The notes: generated by a model from the sequence alone, not told the origin. Shown: positions 1 through 8,996, counted from the stretch's first letter. The stretch: DNA of 64,000 nucleotides from Labrenzia sp. PHM005 (GCF_006517275.1 NZ_CP041191.1:4769001-4833000), one strand, 5' to 3'. Program-made: numbers and translations.

Positions 1-532
1 CATCGCGGTTTGCCAGCGCATTCAATCCGTTACGACGATTTGTTTGCGGATCGAGTCCATTTGGACGCGTGGTGTTCTCGATCCTCTGAACATAGGTCTC
101 TGCCGCTTCAAGTGTTTTCTGGCTGAGGAAGGTCAGCTCGCCCTTCCGCTCGATTGTTGCATCGGCGCGGACCGGCTGAACTTCGACAATTCGGCCAGCC
201 ACGGCTCCGGCGAAACTCTGCAATTGACCGGCACCGGATTTCAAAAAACACCAACCGGCGCTGGTGTTGAAGGTAAAGGCCCGGCACTGGTTATCGCCGA
301 TACACGCCGCCTTGCACCCCTCCAGGTCCACATCCTTGACGGTTCGATAGTCACTACCAAAGAAATCGGCATCGTCGATGGTGACGATCCGCCGGTCTTG
401 GGCAGGCGCTGAAACAGTTGCCCCCAAAAGCGCCGCACTACTGGCCAGAAAAACGCCAGCTATTAAGCAAGTGAATCTAAAAGCGGATCTATCTGATTGT
501 TTTAAAGACAAAAACTTCGAAAAATGCCACAT
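1..532 (-). CDS. PAN-domain protein, probable N-terminus of an alpha-2-macroglobulin family protein (partial)
   Basis: The reading frame is open from an ATG at 532 leftwards past the window edge, giving 177 codons. The start is supported by GGGAGG about 7-8 bases upstream. A signal peptide or anchor is visible: a basic N-terminus, a hydrophobic stretch (LIAGVFLASSAALLGA) and a probable cut near APAQD. A PAN/Apple module follows at about residues 57-105 (DFFGSDYRTV, then CKAACI, CRAFTFN and WCFLKS), with cysteines spaced as in that fold. Bacterial alpha-2-macroglobulin-like protease traps of Hyphomicrobiales often start with exactly this signal peptide plus PAN layout, which is why I propose that family. 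The thioester and macroglobulin domains would lie outside the window, so the family call is inference while the PAN domain is seen. It would act in the periplasm or at the outer membrane. Confidence 0.7.
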   Translation of the reverse strand, partial: MWHFSKFLSLKQSDRSAFRFTCLIAGVFLASSAALLGATVSAPAQDRRIVTIDDADFFGSDYRTVKDVDLEGCKAACIGDNQCRAFTFNTSAGWCFLKSGAGQLQSFAGAVAGRIVEVQPVRADATIERKGELTFLSQKTLEAAETYVQRIENTTRPNGLDPQTNRRNGLNALANRD

Positions 533-900
533 GGCCAGTCCTCCCGGGCCGAATAACTTTTTCCATCAAGGCACCGGATCATGACGAGGACAAGGCAATT
601 TTATTTTTGGTGGCCAAATGCCGCCCGGCCGGGGGTCAGAGCACCGGGCAAAAACGTGGAAGCGCTTGACCCGTCTCATTTGTCTGCTGGCAAGGCGGGC
701 CGGCCGCAGTGGTGCAGGCACCATAAGGGCGGGCCAACGCAGGCCAGCAGGCTCATGAGACGAGGCCCTTTGGGTGACTTTGGCCAGCCCACCGGCTGCG
801 TTGCATATCTTGCCCGATGCCCCGCATCGCGCTGCGTGCCGCGCCTACCCGGATAGACCGGCCAAAGCCATCAAACGGTTCCACGTTTACGACTGGTGCT
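533..900. other. Intergenic stretch without a recognised gene
   Basis: About 370 bases lie between the divergently placed 5' end of the PAN-domain gene and the 3' end of parA. It is GC-rich, and open frames in it have no family resemblance. It probably holds the promoter of the leftward PAN-domain gene. I see no convincing terminator, RNA gene or repeat. Confidence 0.5.
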
Positions 901-1542
901 CTAGCCCACCCGGGCAATCAATTCATCGATCAACTGGCCAACTTCCTGAGAGGCTTTGCTGGAGGGGGCATTTTCAGTCACCGCAATCCCCTTGCCCATG
1001 GCAGAGGCAAAGACAGTCCGGTTGCCAAGGCGCGCGCTCAAAGCATCGTAGCCGGAAGACGCGATCGCTTCGGCCATCTCTCCAGTGAGGGAAGCCCGCG
1101 GCGGCACCCGGTTCATGACAAGAAGCGCCGGTGTGCTTTCTCTGGCAGCCAAATCAATCGTCTGAGAGGTCGCCCAAAGGTCCACCGGGGTGGGCTGGAT
1201 CGGAACAATCACAAAGTCTGCCGCATCAATGGCTGGTTTGGCATCGGTATCGGTCTTTGGCGGTGTATCGACGATCACATACCCATGAGAACGTGCCAGG
1301 GAGCGTGCTTCGCGGCGTGCCCCCCAACCGGAAGCAGTACGGAACTCCAAGCCAGTCTGGTCTTCGCCGAGGTTGTCTTCGCGGGCCTCGTACCAAGTCC
1401 CAAGAGACCCTTGCGGATCGACGTCGAGAATTGCGACCGGTTCACCAGAACGTTCCGCCAGCGCCACAGCCAGATGAGCGGCGATGGTGGTTTTTCCCGA
1501 ACCGCCCTTTTGCTGCGCAACTGTAAGTATGCGTCCCGACAT
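901..1542 (-). CDS. Orphan ParA-family partition ATPase
   Basis: A ParA/MinD-type P-loop ATPase of 213 residues. The deviant Walker A motif KGGSGKT is at about residues 12-18, DVDPQGS follows at about 40-46, and the Walker B region YVIVDTPP is near 88-95. The ATG at 1542 is preferred over the GTG three bases upstream because AGGAG sits 7 bases before it. ParA-type proteins dimerise on ATP, bind DNA non-specifically and position chromosomes, plasmids or protein clusters. No parB, parS array or chemotaxis gene is adjacent, so this is a solitary copy whose cargo cannot be deduced. The short length and lack of an N-terminal HTH argue against a plasmid P1-type ParA. Confidence 0.85.
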   Translation of the reverse strand: MSGRILTVAQQKGGSGKTTIAAHLAVALAERSGEPVAILDVDPQGSLGTWYEAREDNLGEDQTGLEFRTASGWGARREARSLARSHGYVIVDTPPKTDTDAKPAIDAADFVIVPIQPTPVDLWATSQTIDLAARESTPALLVMNRVPPRASLTGEMAEAIASSGYDALSARLGNRTVFASAMGKGIAVTENAPSSKASQEVGQLIDELIARVG

Positions 1543-1800
1543 CACTACTCTCCTATTTTCTTAGCCGCATATTGCGACGCAACGTTTCGCAATGCAACAA
1601 AGAGCCGTGTGTTTGATTGAATTAACGTCCCTCTTACACCTTCCCGGCACCATACCTTCCGTGGGATAGTATCAGCCAAGCAACACGGGGGACCGAGCCT
1701 GGAACCTTTACTGACCAGAACGTGGCGTCTTCGCTGGCGCAACCCGGCTTTTTGCAAGAGGGTTCTGCGCCGTCGGCTTGACGGGCACTCCCCCCAAAAT

Positions 1801-3315
1801 GTGGGTGCGCGGTCGGTAGAGTTCAATCTTGCCTGGCTGGAACGATGGAGCGGAAACTTTGATCCCGCCAATGCTTATGCCGATGCAGCATTAAAGTTGA
1901 TGGACCAAAAAACCGATCCAGAGGGTTGGGTTGAAATGATGACCGTCAAAGCGGTCTGTTCCTACAGTCTGGGAAACCATACCCAGGCTGATGAGACACT
2001 CAACGAAGCTTATAACATTTTAGGACCGGCCTCCTACTCCGGTGCAGGCATTGAAGTCTTGTCCATTCTGGCAATTTTGGCGAGATACTCTGAGACATAT
2101 GACAAAGCATATGAATATTTGGATCAAGCCATGCGGATCGCCGAAGATCCGCGGTTCCATTTTGAACCGGCCCGCATCCTGCAAGTAAAATCTCGCGCGG
2201 ATCTTGATTCTGGTGATATTTCGGCGGCTCTAACATCGGCCCAAGAGTGCATTATTCAATGCATAGAACACCGTAATCGGCTGGTGCTCCCCTACGCCTA
2301 TGAAGTTTTTTGCGCAGCCCTTGTGGCAAGCGGCGAATTTGAAGAAGCCCGTTTCAATGCGGAAAAAGGAATAGCAGCGGCTGTCTTTACTGAAGACACC
2401 CGCGTTACATGCCAGCTGCATTATGAAATCGGCAAAAGCTACCTGAAAGAACACAAACCAGATCTGGCGATCGCAGCTTTCAATACCGGCCTCTCACAGG
2501 CCAGAGCGGTTGACTACCTTCTATGGATCCGGAACTTTCACTTGCAGCTTTCACGGACTTATGAACTCAACGGTGCCTACAAAGAAGCTTTGGATCACCT
2601 CAAGATTTATACCGATATGCAAGCCGAGCAGTTTAACCGGGAAGCCCAGAGACAAAGCAATGAATTGCGCAGCCAGCTTGAGCTGCAACTTGCCCGCCGG
2701 AGCGCAACCTACGAACGCCAATTACGGGATCAGAGCGAAACCCTGAACAAAGAACTTGTGCATGCCAATTCCGCCCTTCGGGATCTTAACGAACAAATGC
2801 AATTCAATTCTTTGCATGACGCGCTAACAGGTGTTGGCAACCGCCGTATGATGCAACGTTTTTTCCGCGAGACAGTCTATTCAGATACACCTGCAACAGC
2901 GGTTGGCGCGCTCCTGATCGATCTGGACGGCTTCAAAAAGGTCAATGACGACTTTGGTCATGACATCGGAGATGAGGTGATCGTCGCAATCAGCACCCGA
3001 TTGCAGAACTTGGTCCGTGAGGGAGAACTCTTGGCCCGGATGGGCGGCGATGAATTTCTGATCGCTTCACTACAACGGACAACGCCGTCAAAGCTTCAAG
3101 AGTTGGCCGAAACTGTAATCCGGGATGTCAACAGGCCTATTCGGACCGGGGAGATCGTCGTGTCAGTGGGCGCAAGTATCGGTATTTCCGTTTGTCCAGT
3201 CGCGGCAGACCTGGAACGGAAGCTGCTTACAACTGCGGACGCTGCAATGTATCGGGCCAAGCACGCCGGTAGGAACCAAACGTCCATACAACCGGTCTCT
3301 GATTTTGCGCCCTAG
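1801..3315 (+). CDS. TPR-repeat diguanylate cyclase (GGDEF)
   Basis: The first 270 or so residues are tetratricopeptide-like helical repeats (for example AWLERWSGNFDPANAYADAAL). A coiled-coil linker at about 275-335 (QRQSNELRSQLELQLARR) leads into a C-terminal GGDEF domain with the intact signature at residues 415-419. The domain should make cyclic-di-GMP from two GTP, with TPR contacts as input. The product-inhibition I-site is degenerate: R-E-G-E replaces RxxD before the GGDEF loop. The GTG at 1801 is the first conventional start but has no Shine-Dalgarno. The frame is open back to 1621, and the upstream residues TRTWRLRWRNP look like a further TPR helix, so the true start may be CTG 1699, preceded by GGGGGA. 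Confidence 0.85.
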   Translation: MGARSVEFNLAWLERWSGNFDPANAYADAALKLMDQKTDPEGWVEMMTVKAVCSYSLGNHTQADETLNEAYNILGPASYSGAGIEVLSILAILARYSETYDKAYEYLDQAMRIAEDPRFHFEPARILQVKSRADLDSGDISAALTSAQECIIQCIEHRNRLVLPYAYEVFCAALVASGEFEEARFNAEKGIAAAVFTEDTRVTCQLHYEIGKSYLKEHKPDLAIAAFNTGLSQARAVDYLLWIRNFHLQLSRTYELNGAYKEALDHLKIYTDMQAEQFNREAQRQSNELRSQLELQLARRSATYERQLRDQSETLNKELVHANSALRDLNEQMQFNSLHDALTGVGNRRMMQRFFRETVYSDTPATAVGALLIDLDGFKKVNDDFGHDIGDEVIVAISTRLQNLVREGELLARMGGDEFLIASLQRTTPSKLQELAETVIRDVNRPIRTGEIVVSVGASIGISVCPVAADLERKLLTTADAAMYRAKHAGRNQTSIQPVSDFAP

Positions 3316-3342
3316 CTGTCCTCATCGGCCACCATCTGCGTC

Positions 3343-4542
3343 CTACCGCCCACCAAGCGCGTAGTAAACATTCCAGGACGGACGGCCGGTGACTTCCATT
3401 CCATACTTGGCTTCGGCAGCACGAATCCCTTTGCGAGTGGCCGGGCCAACTTTGCCGTCCGGGGCTCCAACATTGAAGCCATTTTTGTTCAAGAGTTTCT
3501 GCAGCTCGAGACGCTGGGCCCGCGAAAGGCCAGGATTGTTGGTCGGCCAGGGCGTCATGATCGGGTCACCGTCAGAAACAAGTTCTGACAGGACAGCAAT
3601 CGCCAGACCGTAGGACGTTGAGGCGTTGTAAGACCGGAGCGCCTTGAAATTGCGGGTCACCAGAAAAGCTGGACCATTTGCCCCCGCCGGCCGGATCAAA
3701 GCCGTGTCGGCTTTGCTTTTGAACTTGCTGCCGTCCATGTTCCTCAAGCCGCGCTTGGTCCAGGTCGCCATGGAGGCGTATTTCTTGCGACCGGACGGGC
3801 CGGAATACCCCTTTGGCACCTTGACCTCAAAGCCCCAGAGGCGGCTGTTGCGCCAGCCTGCGTTTTTCAAGAAATTCGCAGTGGACGCCAAAGCGTCGGG
3901 CACAGAATTGACCAAATCCTTGCGGCCATCCCCGTCAAAATCGACCGCCAAGCTGTTGTAGGTCGACGGCATGAACTGAGTCTGACCGAAGGCCCCGGCC
4001 CAAGACCCATAAAAATCGCTCATCGGCACATCACCGCGTGACGCGATCTTTAAGGTTTTGATCAGCTCACCTCGGAAATACTTCTGCCGCCGTTTTCCCG
4101 CACAGACCAGGTTGGCCAGCGCATGCGGGGTATAGAAATCGCCGCGGAACTGGCCAAAATCGCTCTCAATGCCCCACACTGCAAGGACGATATGTTTGTC
4201 GACCCCATAGCGTTGTTCCACTGCATTCAGTGTGCGGGCGTGTTTCTTGAGATTTGCTTTGCCGTCCTCGATCCGTTCGGCGTCAACCAAAAACGCCATA
4301 TAGTCCCAGATCTGGGTCTTGTATTCCGGCTGGGACGTCGAAAACCGGATAACTTTTTCGTCGTACTTGGCACCGGACAGCATCTTATCGGCAACCGCCG
4401 GCTTAACTCCTGCTGAAATCGCCTGCTTTTTCAAGGACGCAACACAGCTTTCAATGGCTTGCGCCGACGTCGCAAAACCTGAAACAGCCAATCCTGCGGC
4501 AATCGCCGTTGATGAAATCGTCTTGTAAAAACTCTGCCGCAT
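3343..4542 (-). CDS. Lytic murein transglycosylase (MltB-like) with peptidoglycan-binding domain
   Basis: A secreted enzyme that cleaves the MurNAc-GlcNAc bond of peptidoglycan with formation of 1,6-anhydro-MurNAc. The ATG at 4542 follows GGGACGGG and gives a clean signal peptide ending SAQA. A GTG nine codons further upstream is less likely. The catalytic glutamate is in the family motif WGIESDFG (E126 from this start), followed by the SLT-B hallmarks FYGSWAGAFGQTQFMPS and DFDGDGRKDL. A C-terminal peptidoglycan-binding domain (LQKLLNKNGF, DGKVGPATRKGI) occupies about the last 60 residues. The 399-residue length is normal for the alphaproteobacterial family. It converges with the diguanylate cyclase gene and is a single-gene unit. 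Confidence 0.92.
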   Translation of the reverse strand: MRQSFYKTISSTAIAAGLAVSGFATSAQAIESCVASLKKQAISAGVKPAVADKMLSGAKYDEKVIRFSTSQPEYKTQIWDYMAFLVDAERIEDGKANLKKHARTLNAVEQRYGVDKHIVLAVWGIESDFGQFRGDFYTPHALANLVCAGKRRQKYFRGELIKTLKIASRGDVPMSDFYGSWAGAFGQTQFMPSTYNSLAVDFDGDGRKDLVNSVPDALASTANFLKNAGWRNSRLWGFEVKVPKGYSGPSGRKKYASMATWTKRGLRNMDGSKFKSKADTALIRPAGANGPAFLVTRNFKALRSYNASTSYGLAIAVLSELVSDGDPIMTPWPTNNPGLSRAQRLELQKLLNKNGFNVGAPDGKVGPATRKGIRAAEAKYGMEVTGRPSWNVYYALGGR

Positions 4543-4782
4543 AACCCGTCCCGCCAGCTGCTGAATCACCTTGAGCGAACGCTGGCACGTTACCGCGACG
4601 GAAATGGGGCAGAAAATGGATGTTGGAAGATATCAAGCGGAAAGCTGAGCCGGCAGCGCACCCCAAGGAGCTGAAACTCAGCACTCGGGAATCATGTGAC
4701 ACGTCTTCCCGCCGCGATATAGTTGTGGCTTTGCGCACCACACCTTCCCGCACCCCTTCTATCAATTTGGAGCCTTTCACCC

Positions 4783-5190
4783 ATGACCTCAGCCATCCGA
4801 TTGCGGCTGGACACGCTTGAAATTCCGGTCAGCGACCTTCAAACCTCCCGGAATTGGTACCAAACCGTTTTTGGTGTCCGGACCAGCTCGTCCGACGAAA
4901 ACCACTGTCAGATGGCGGCGGAAGAAAACGACGGTCCCGGCGTCAAATTTTTGCTTGTTCAAACTGAATCTGGGCAATCCCTTGGCTTCAAGAACTCCTC
5001 AACGGACGTTGATCACAGTTTCGCAGACATGGAAGTCGATGACCTGGACGGGTTTTATGCCGCGTTGAAAGATAAGGGCATAAAGGTGCCGGACCTCGAA
5101 GAACCTAAATATGACTGGGCTCCGAAAGGCTTCGCGCTGCAAGATCCGGATGGCAACCGCTTCGGGATTTTCTCTTTCAGGAAAGATTGA
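4783..5190 (+). CDS. VOC superfamily (glyoxalase/bleomycin-resistance-like) protein
   Basis: A 135-residue single-module vicinal-oxygen-chelate protein. The N-terminal strand LDTLEIPVSDLQTSRNWYQTVFG and the C-terminal FALQDPDGNRFGIFSF are classic VOC half-site signatures. The ATG at 4783 is used because GGAG lies about 10 bases upstream and the fold begins immediately after it. The metal ligand set is not clear, and no substrate can be assigned. Members include glyoxalases, dioxygenases and antibiotic-binding proteins. It stands alone between a divergent transglycosylase and a repeat-rich gap. Confidence 0.8.
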   Translation: MTSAIRLRLDTLEIPVSDLQTSRNWYQTVFGVRTSSSDENHCQMAAEENDGPGVKFLLVQTESGQSLGFKNSSTDVDHSFADMEVDDLDGFYAALKDKGIKVPDLEEPKYDWAPKGFALQDPDGNRFGIFSFRKD

Positions 5191-5292
5191 AAACGAACTT
5201 GTGCTCTACCGGCCCGGCCTTGAGGTATGCAATCGCATTCGGAGATAAATGCGGACGCTGGAAGAGAGGAAGCTCTAACCGCACCTAAGGCA

Positions 5293-5414
5293 GTCATCCC
5301 CGACGCAGCACAGCGGAGATCGGGGATCCACTCGTTTGCGGAGCCTTTGCGGGAACCCTCACACTCTGCGGCAAGCGGGATTGCGAGTGGATCCCCGCAT
5401 GAAGCGGGGATGAC
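5293..5414. repeat. Paired REP-like palindromes forming a long inverted repeat
   Basis: The left arm has GTCATCCCC (5293-5301) and GGGGATCCACTCG (5322-5334). The right arm mirrors it with CGAGTGGATCCCC (5384-5396) and GGGGATGAC (5406-5414). Each arm can fold on itself and the two arms can pair with each other. Related palindromes occur at several other gene gaps in the window. Both flanking transcripts (the VOC gene and phnE) end in this gap, so a transcript-end or mRNA-protection role is plausible. Confidence 0.75.
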
Positions 5415-5542
5415 CGTTTCGGAAGTTTTGGCCGCCGACGTCCCGGCTGAAATCTCTCGGTCTGGATCCAGCTAATTCGAATTGGGATTGCCCAGCCTGC
5501 TGAGGCAAACAGCGATGGACCATGGTACCACACACGCGGCCG

Positions 5543-5563
5543 GTCCCGGCTCTGGGCCGGGAC
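5543..5563. repeat. Short REP-like palindrome (GTCCCGG...CCGGGAC)
   Basis: A 21-base palindrome, GTCCCGGC-tctgg-GCCGGGAC, lies 11 bases beyond the stop codon of the last phn permease gene. It shares its core with the copies near 16.5 and 53.4 kb. It may act as the 3' stem-loop of the phn operon. Confidence 0.65.
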
Positions 5564-5574
5564 GGCGCAGATGG

Positions 5575-6909
5575 TTACTTGCCTTCGATCAGCTTGCGGC
5601 GGAGCCAGCTGGAGGTCTGGTCCATAATAATGACTACGACGATGGTCATCACGATGATATAGCTGGTGTTTTCCCAGTCGCGGGAGGTCTTCATGGTTTC
5701 GACCAGCATCAAGCCGATCCCGCCAGCCCCGAGCGCACCGATGACCGTCGCCGAGCGGGTGTTGGATTCCAGATAGTAGAGCACTTGGGAGACAAAAACT
5801 GGCAAGATCTGCGGGATCACACCAAAGCGGTATCGCTGGATCTGGCTGGCACCGGTCGCCCGCACACCTTCCACCTGCTTGTTGTCGATGTTCTCAAGTG
5901 CTTCGGAAAACAGCTTGCCGAGCGAGCCGGTATCAGTGAAGGCAATGGCCAAGGCACCGGTGAGCGGCCCAAGACCGAAAGCCCGGATAAAGATCAGCGA
6001 CCAGATCAGCATGTCGATGCCGCGCAGGAAGTCGAACAGGCGGCGCGTGCCGAAGCGCAGGATCATGGAAGGTGTGAAGTTCCGGGCGGCCAGGAAGGCC
6101 AGCGGAAGACCAAAGAACGCAGCTGTCAAAGTGCCGAGAACGGCCATCATGATCGTCTCAAAAAGCGCAACGAAGATCTCGCCATGCTGCCAATCCGGAT
6201 TCTCAAGGAACTCATTCACGATGAACCAGATGTTGGCGGTGTTCGGGTCCAGCCGGTCGGCGCTCAGAGCCAGGGCCCAGAGCTGGCTGAAGGACATGCC
6301 GTAAAGCTCTGAATGAAACGGGAACCAGAAGTTTTCCCAGCCGCCGAAATAATTGTGCACCTCGATCTTTGTCTTGGTGACCTGAACACGGCGATCGAGT
6401 GTCGGACGCGCATCCAGTTTCTTGGGGCCAACCTTCAGCCAATCCGGTTGATTGCCTTCGGGCAGCACATAATCAACACCAGAGTTGGTGGCCGTCGCAG
6501 TGATGAGACCGTAACCTGGGACCGTAAACTCCATGCGCTTGCCGGTGATTTCGACAAGATATCCTTGGCCGAGATCGACGACAGAGTTCGTCCCGTCGAC
6601 GCTCACCCACTCGGGAAGGTCTTCTTCGCTGTAAGTCGCCCGGCGTTCGCCCTCAATGGCGACTTCCAGGATGTCCCGGCGCAGCAACTTGGTGACGTGG
6701 ATTTTATAGGCAACAGAGTCGGTTGCGAGAATGACCGCACGTTCCGGCTGAGCTTTGGAAAGCAGCTCCGGCACACCAAAGGCGAACCATGTGTAAGCCA
6801 GATAAGTGATGATCGCGAGCGGCACAGCGATGGTTATCCAGGCGCGCTTTTTGACCTTTTGCCAAACCTCGTTTGGGGTAACCACCGGTTCAAATGTATC
6901 GACAGACAT
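5575..6909 (-). CDS. phnE: Phosphonate ABC transporter permease PhnE (second, long copy)
   Basis: An inner-membrane permease of 444 residues. A first membrane helix at about 25-45 is followed by a large soluble, probably periplasmic segment (about 50-200). The binding-protein-dependent permease domain then spans about 230-440, with the EAA-type loop around GASQIQRYRFGVIPQ. Tandem phnE genes, the second with this N-terminal extension, are common in alphaproteobacterial phosphonate loci. The start at 6909 has GGGGGACGGGAC directly before it. It lies 11 bases after the first phnE and would form the permease heterodimer with it. It is the last gene of phnC-D-E-E. Confidence 0.9.
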   Translation of the reverse strand: MSVDTFEPVVTPNEVWQKVKKRAWITIAVPLAIITYLAYTWFAFGVPELLSKAQPERAVILATDSVAYKIHVTKLLRRDILEVAIEGERRATYSEEDLPEWVSVDGTNSVVDLGQGYLVEITGKRMEFTVPGYGLITATATNSGVDYVLPEGNQPDWLKVGPKKLDARPTLDRRVQVTKTKIEVHNYFGGWENFWFPFHSELYGMSFSQLWALALSADRLDPNTANIWFIVNEFLENPDWQHGEIFVALFETIMMAVLGTLTAAFFGLPLAFLAARNFTPSMILRFGTRRLFDFLRGIDMLIWSLIFIRAFGLGPLTGALAIAFTDTGSLGKLFSEALENIDNKQVEGVRATGASQIQRYRFGVIPQILPVFVSQVLYYLESNTRSATVIGALGAGGIGLMLVETMKTSRDWENTSYIIVMTIVVVIIMDQTSSWLRRKLIEGK

Positions 6910-6920
6910 GTCCCGTCCCC

Positions 6921-7769
6921 CTAATGCGCGCGGCCGGATCCGACCAGCTTGCCCCTCAGGTAGGACGAAGTCTGATCGATGATCATGATGGTGATGAAGA
7001 GCAGGACGAAGATCGCGGCAGTCTCATCGCCCGCGCCCTTGCCCCAGCCGATTGTCCTGCGCAATTCCTGGCCAATGCCCCCTGCTCCAACAAAGCCGAG
7101 GATCGCAGAAGCCCGAACGTTGATTTCCAGGCGCAGCAGGAAGTAGCTCAAGTAATTCGGGGCGACCTGCGGCATGACCGCGAAGCGGATGCGCTGCAGC
7201 CAGCTGGCCCCACAGGCAGACAAGCCTTCAATCGGCTTGCGGTCGATGTTCTCATTCACCTCTGAGAAGAGTTTGCCCAGCGCGCCTGCGGTATGAAAGG
7301 CCACTGCGATCATGGCCGGTACCGGGCTGGAACCGAGGACAAAGATCAAAAACAGGGCGATGATCAGTTCCGGAAAGGCGCGCATGATGTCCATCATGCG
7401 GCGCACGACCGGAATGAGCGGACCATAACTGTCAACGTTGCGGGTCGACGCCATTGCCAAGACCACCGCCATGGCGCCACCTAACAGCGTCGCCACTCCA
7501 GCGATATTGAGGGTTTCCAGCATGGCCGGAATGTATCTGATGATCAGGCCGAAAAACGCCGGGCCCGCATCCCAGGCTTCCATGACAATTTCGCCCGGAT
7601 AATCGAAGAACTTCTCCAGCCCTTGCAAGAATCCACCGGAATTCATCGAATTGGACTTCGAATATCCGGAAACCAGAACGGCAACAACCAGCAACAACCC
7701 GATCAGGGAATAAAGCTGGCGGCGTTTTCGAAGCGAGAGGATCTCTGCTTCCAGGGCGGCGACGGCCAT
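6921..7769 (-). CDS. phnE: Phosphonate ABC transporter permease PhnE (first copy)
   Basis: A 282-residue multi-spanning permease. One N-terminal helix (LYSLIGLLLVVAVLVSGY) precedes the conserved permease domain, with GALGKLFSEVNENIDRKPIEG and the coupling loop GASWLQRIRFAVMPQ typical of PhnE. It pairs with the longer PhnE downstream and is energised by PhnC. The start at 7769 has AAGG nine bases upstream. A gap of about 250 bases with a hairpin and repeats separates it from phnD, so permease expression is probably lower than that of the binding protein. Confidence 0.92.
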   Translation of the reverse strand: MAVAALEAEILSLRKRRQLYSLIGLLLVVAVLVSGYSKSNSMNSGGFLQGLEKFFDYPGEIVMEAWDAGPAFFGLIIRYIPAMLETLNIAGVATLLGGAMAVVLAMASTRNVDSYGPLIPVVRRMMDIMRAFPELIIALFLIFVLGSSPVPAMIAVAFHTAGALGKLFSEVNENIDRKPIEGLSACGASWLQRIRFAVMPQVAPNYLSYFLLRLEINVRASAILGFVGAGGIGQELRRTIGWGKGAGDETAAIFVLLFITIMIIDQTSSYLRGKLVGSGRAH

Positions 7770-7832
7770 GTTTTTTATACCTTAAATTATGCCCTTTTCC
7801 GCGATCTCATCCCGCGCTCTCCAACTCACCTG

Positions 7833-7957
7833 CGTCATCCCGGAAAAGCACCCGTTTTATCCGGGATCAGGGCATCACTGGCATCGCTGATGAAGCACTC
7901 GGCTGATCCGCTGGGGCTCACCGATCCCGGGTCTGCGCTGCGCTTTGCCCGGGATAA
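7833..7957. repeat. REP-like palindrome cluster between phnD and phnE
   Basis: GTCATCCCGG (7833) pairs with CCGGGATCA (7861). A second hairpin is built from GATCCCGGG and CCCGGGATAAC (about 7923-7957). These resemble the palindromes at 5.3 and 30.5 kb. The cluster lies inside the phn operon, downstream of the terminator-like hairpin that follows phnD. Confidence 0.65.
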
Positions 7958-7981
7958 CAATGAAGTGCGGTCATCGCAAAA

Positions 7982-8006
7982 ACGCGGGCCGGAAACCGGC
8001 CCGCGT
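7982..8006 (-). terminator. Terminator-like hairpin after phnD (operon attenuator)
   Basis: On the minus strand a 9-bp stem GCGGGCCGG/CCGGCCCGC with a TTT loop is followed by GTTTTTGCG. It lies 16 bases after the phnD stop and inside the phn operon. Partial termination here would give more binding protein than permease. Confidence 0.8.
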
Positions 8007-8022
8007 CTCACGAAAAGAACGC

Positions 8023-8940
8023 TTAGTTCTTGTTCTTTGCCTTACGCGCTTCAACGATGTTGACGTAAGCTTCGTGGGTGATCGGCATGAAGCCTTTGGT
8101 TTCACCGGCAGCAACGCCATAGGCGCACTCAGGGTCCATGGAGTTCAGAGACGCCATCAGAGCGGTCATCTTGATCTTGACGTCTTCCGGCAGCTTCTTG
8201 GACAGAACGATCGGACCTTCCGGGATCACCGGCGAGCGCCAGATTTCACGCAACTCGGTCATGTCAACCAGACCAGCGTCGGACGCCTTGCGCAGAGCGC
8301 CGGAGTTGTAGCCATCTTCCCACTCACCAAGGCCGTCAGCCCAGGTCACACCAGCGTCGATGTCGCCGTTGGACACAGCAACGATGGTCTGCTCGTGACC
8401 ACCGGTGAACTTGACGTCGCCGAAGTAGTCGCCTGGCTCCATGGAGTAGCCTTCCTGCGGAATGGCGATGGACGGGATCAGGTAACCGGATGTGGAGTTC
8501 GGATCACCGAAACCGAAGACCTTGCCCTTCATGTCGGCAAGGGAGTTGATTTCAGCGTCGTTGCGGGCAAAGCCGATGGAGTAATAGCCGTAGCCGCCGT
8601 CAACGTTGACTTTAACCAGAACCGGATCAACGGCTTCCGGATCGGTGATGTAGACTTTTGCGTAGCCGGACGCACCGAGCCAAGCCATGTCGAGGTTACC
8701 GCCGAGCAGGCCTTCGATCACACCGTTGTAGTCAGCCGGTGCGAAGAGCTTGACCGGAACGCCGAGCAGGTCAGCGGTCTTTTCTTCAAGGCAAGAGTAA
8801 GCGCGCAGACGGTCGGACGCGTTTTCACCGCCGAGGATGCCGATACGGAATTCGGAGATTTCTTCAGCAACAGCAGCTGTTGCGTTCAGAGCGATCATGC
8901 TGACTGCAGCAAGCGCAGCAACTTTGGAAACCAGTTTCAT
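8023..8940 (-). CDS. phnD: Phosphonate ABC transporter substrate-binding protein PhnD
   Basis: A periplasmic binding protein that delivers phosphonates (or phosphite/phosphate esters) to PhnE. A signal peptide ending in ATAAVAEE is followed by the PhnD fold: FRIGILGGEN, AYSCLEEKTADLLGV, GLLGGNLDMAWLGASGY, and NGDIDAGVTWADG for the substrate pocket. The ATG at 8940 is preferred to the one three codons upstream because AGGGGA then sits about 9 bases away. Length (305 residues) is normal. The gene follows phnC by 56 bases, and a strong hairpin follows it. Exact ligand preference (2-aminoethylphosphonate, methylphosphonate or phosphite) cannot be read from the sequence. Confidence 0.95.
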   Translation of the reverse strand: MKLVSKVAALAAVSMIALNATAAVAEEISEFRIGILGGENASDRLRAYSCLEEKTADLLGVPVKLFAPADYNGVIEGLLGGNLDMAWLGASGYAKVYITDPEAVDPVLVKVNVDGGYGYYSIGFARNDAEINSLADMKGKVFGFGDPNSTSGYLIPSIAIPQEGYSMEPGDYFGDVKFTGGHEQTIVAVSNGDIDAGVTWADGLGEWEDGYNSGALRKASDAGLVDMTELREIWRSPVIPEGPIVLSKKLPEDVKIKMTALMASLNSMDPECAYGVAAGETKGFMPITHEAYVNIVEARKAKNKN

Positions 8941-8996
8941 TTGGGACATTCCCCTAAGAGTTCACTGTCGATGACGATTGACTTGGAAGCTGGCGG

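Noticed and set aside
901..1542. Plasmid partition locus
   Set aside because: The ParA gene stands alone: no parB, repABC genes or parS repeats are seen, and the surroundings are chromosomal metabolic genes.
5482..6312. 276-codon rightward open frame opposite phnE
   Set aside because: Antisense to a convincing PhnE permease, without any family similarity.
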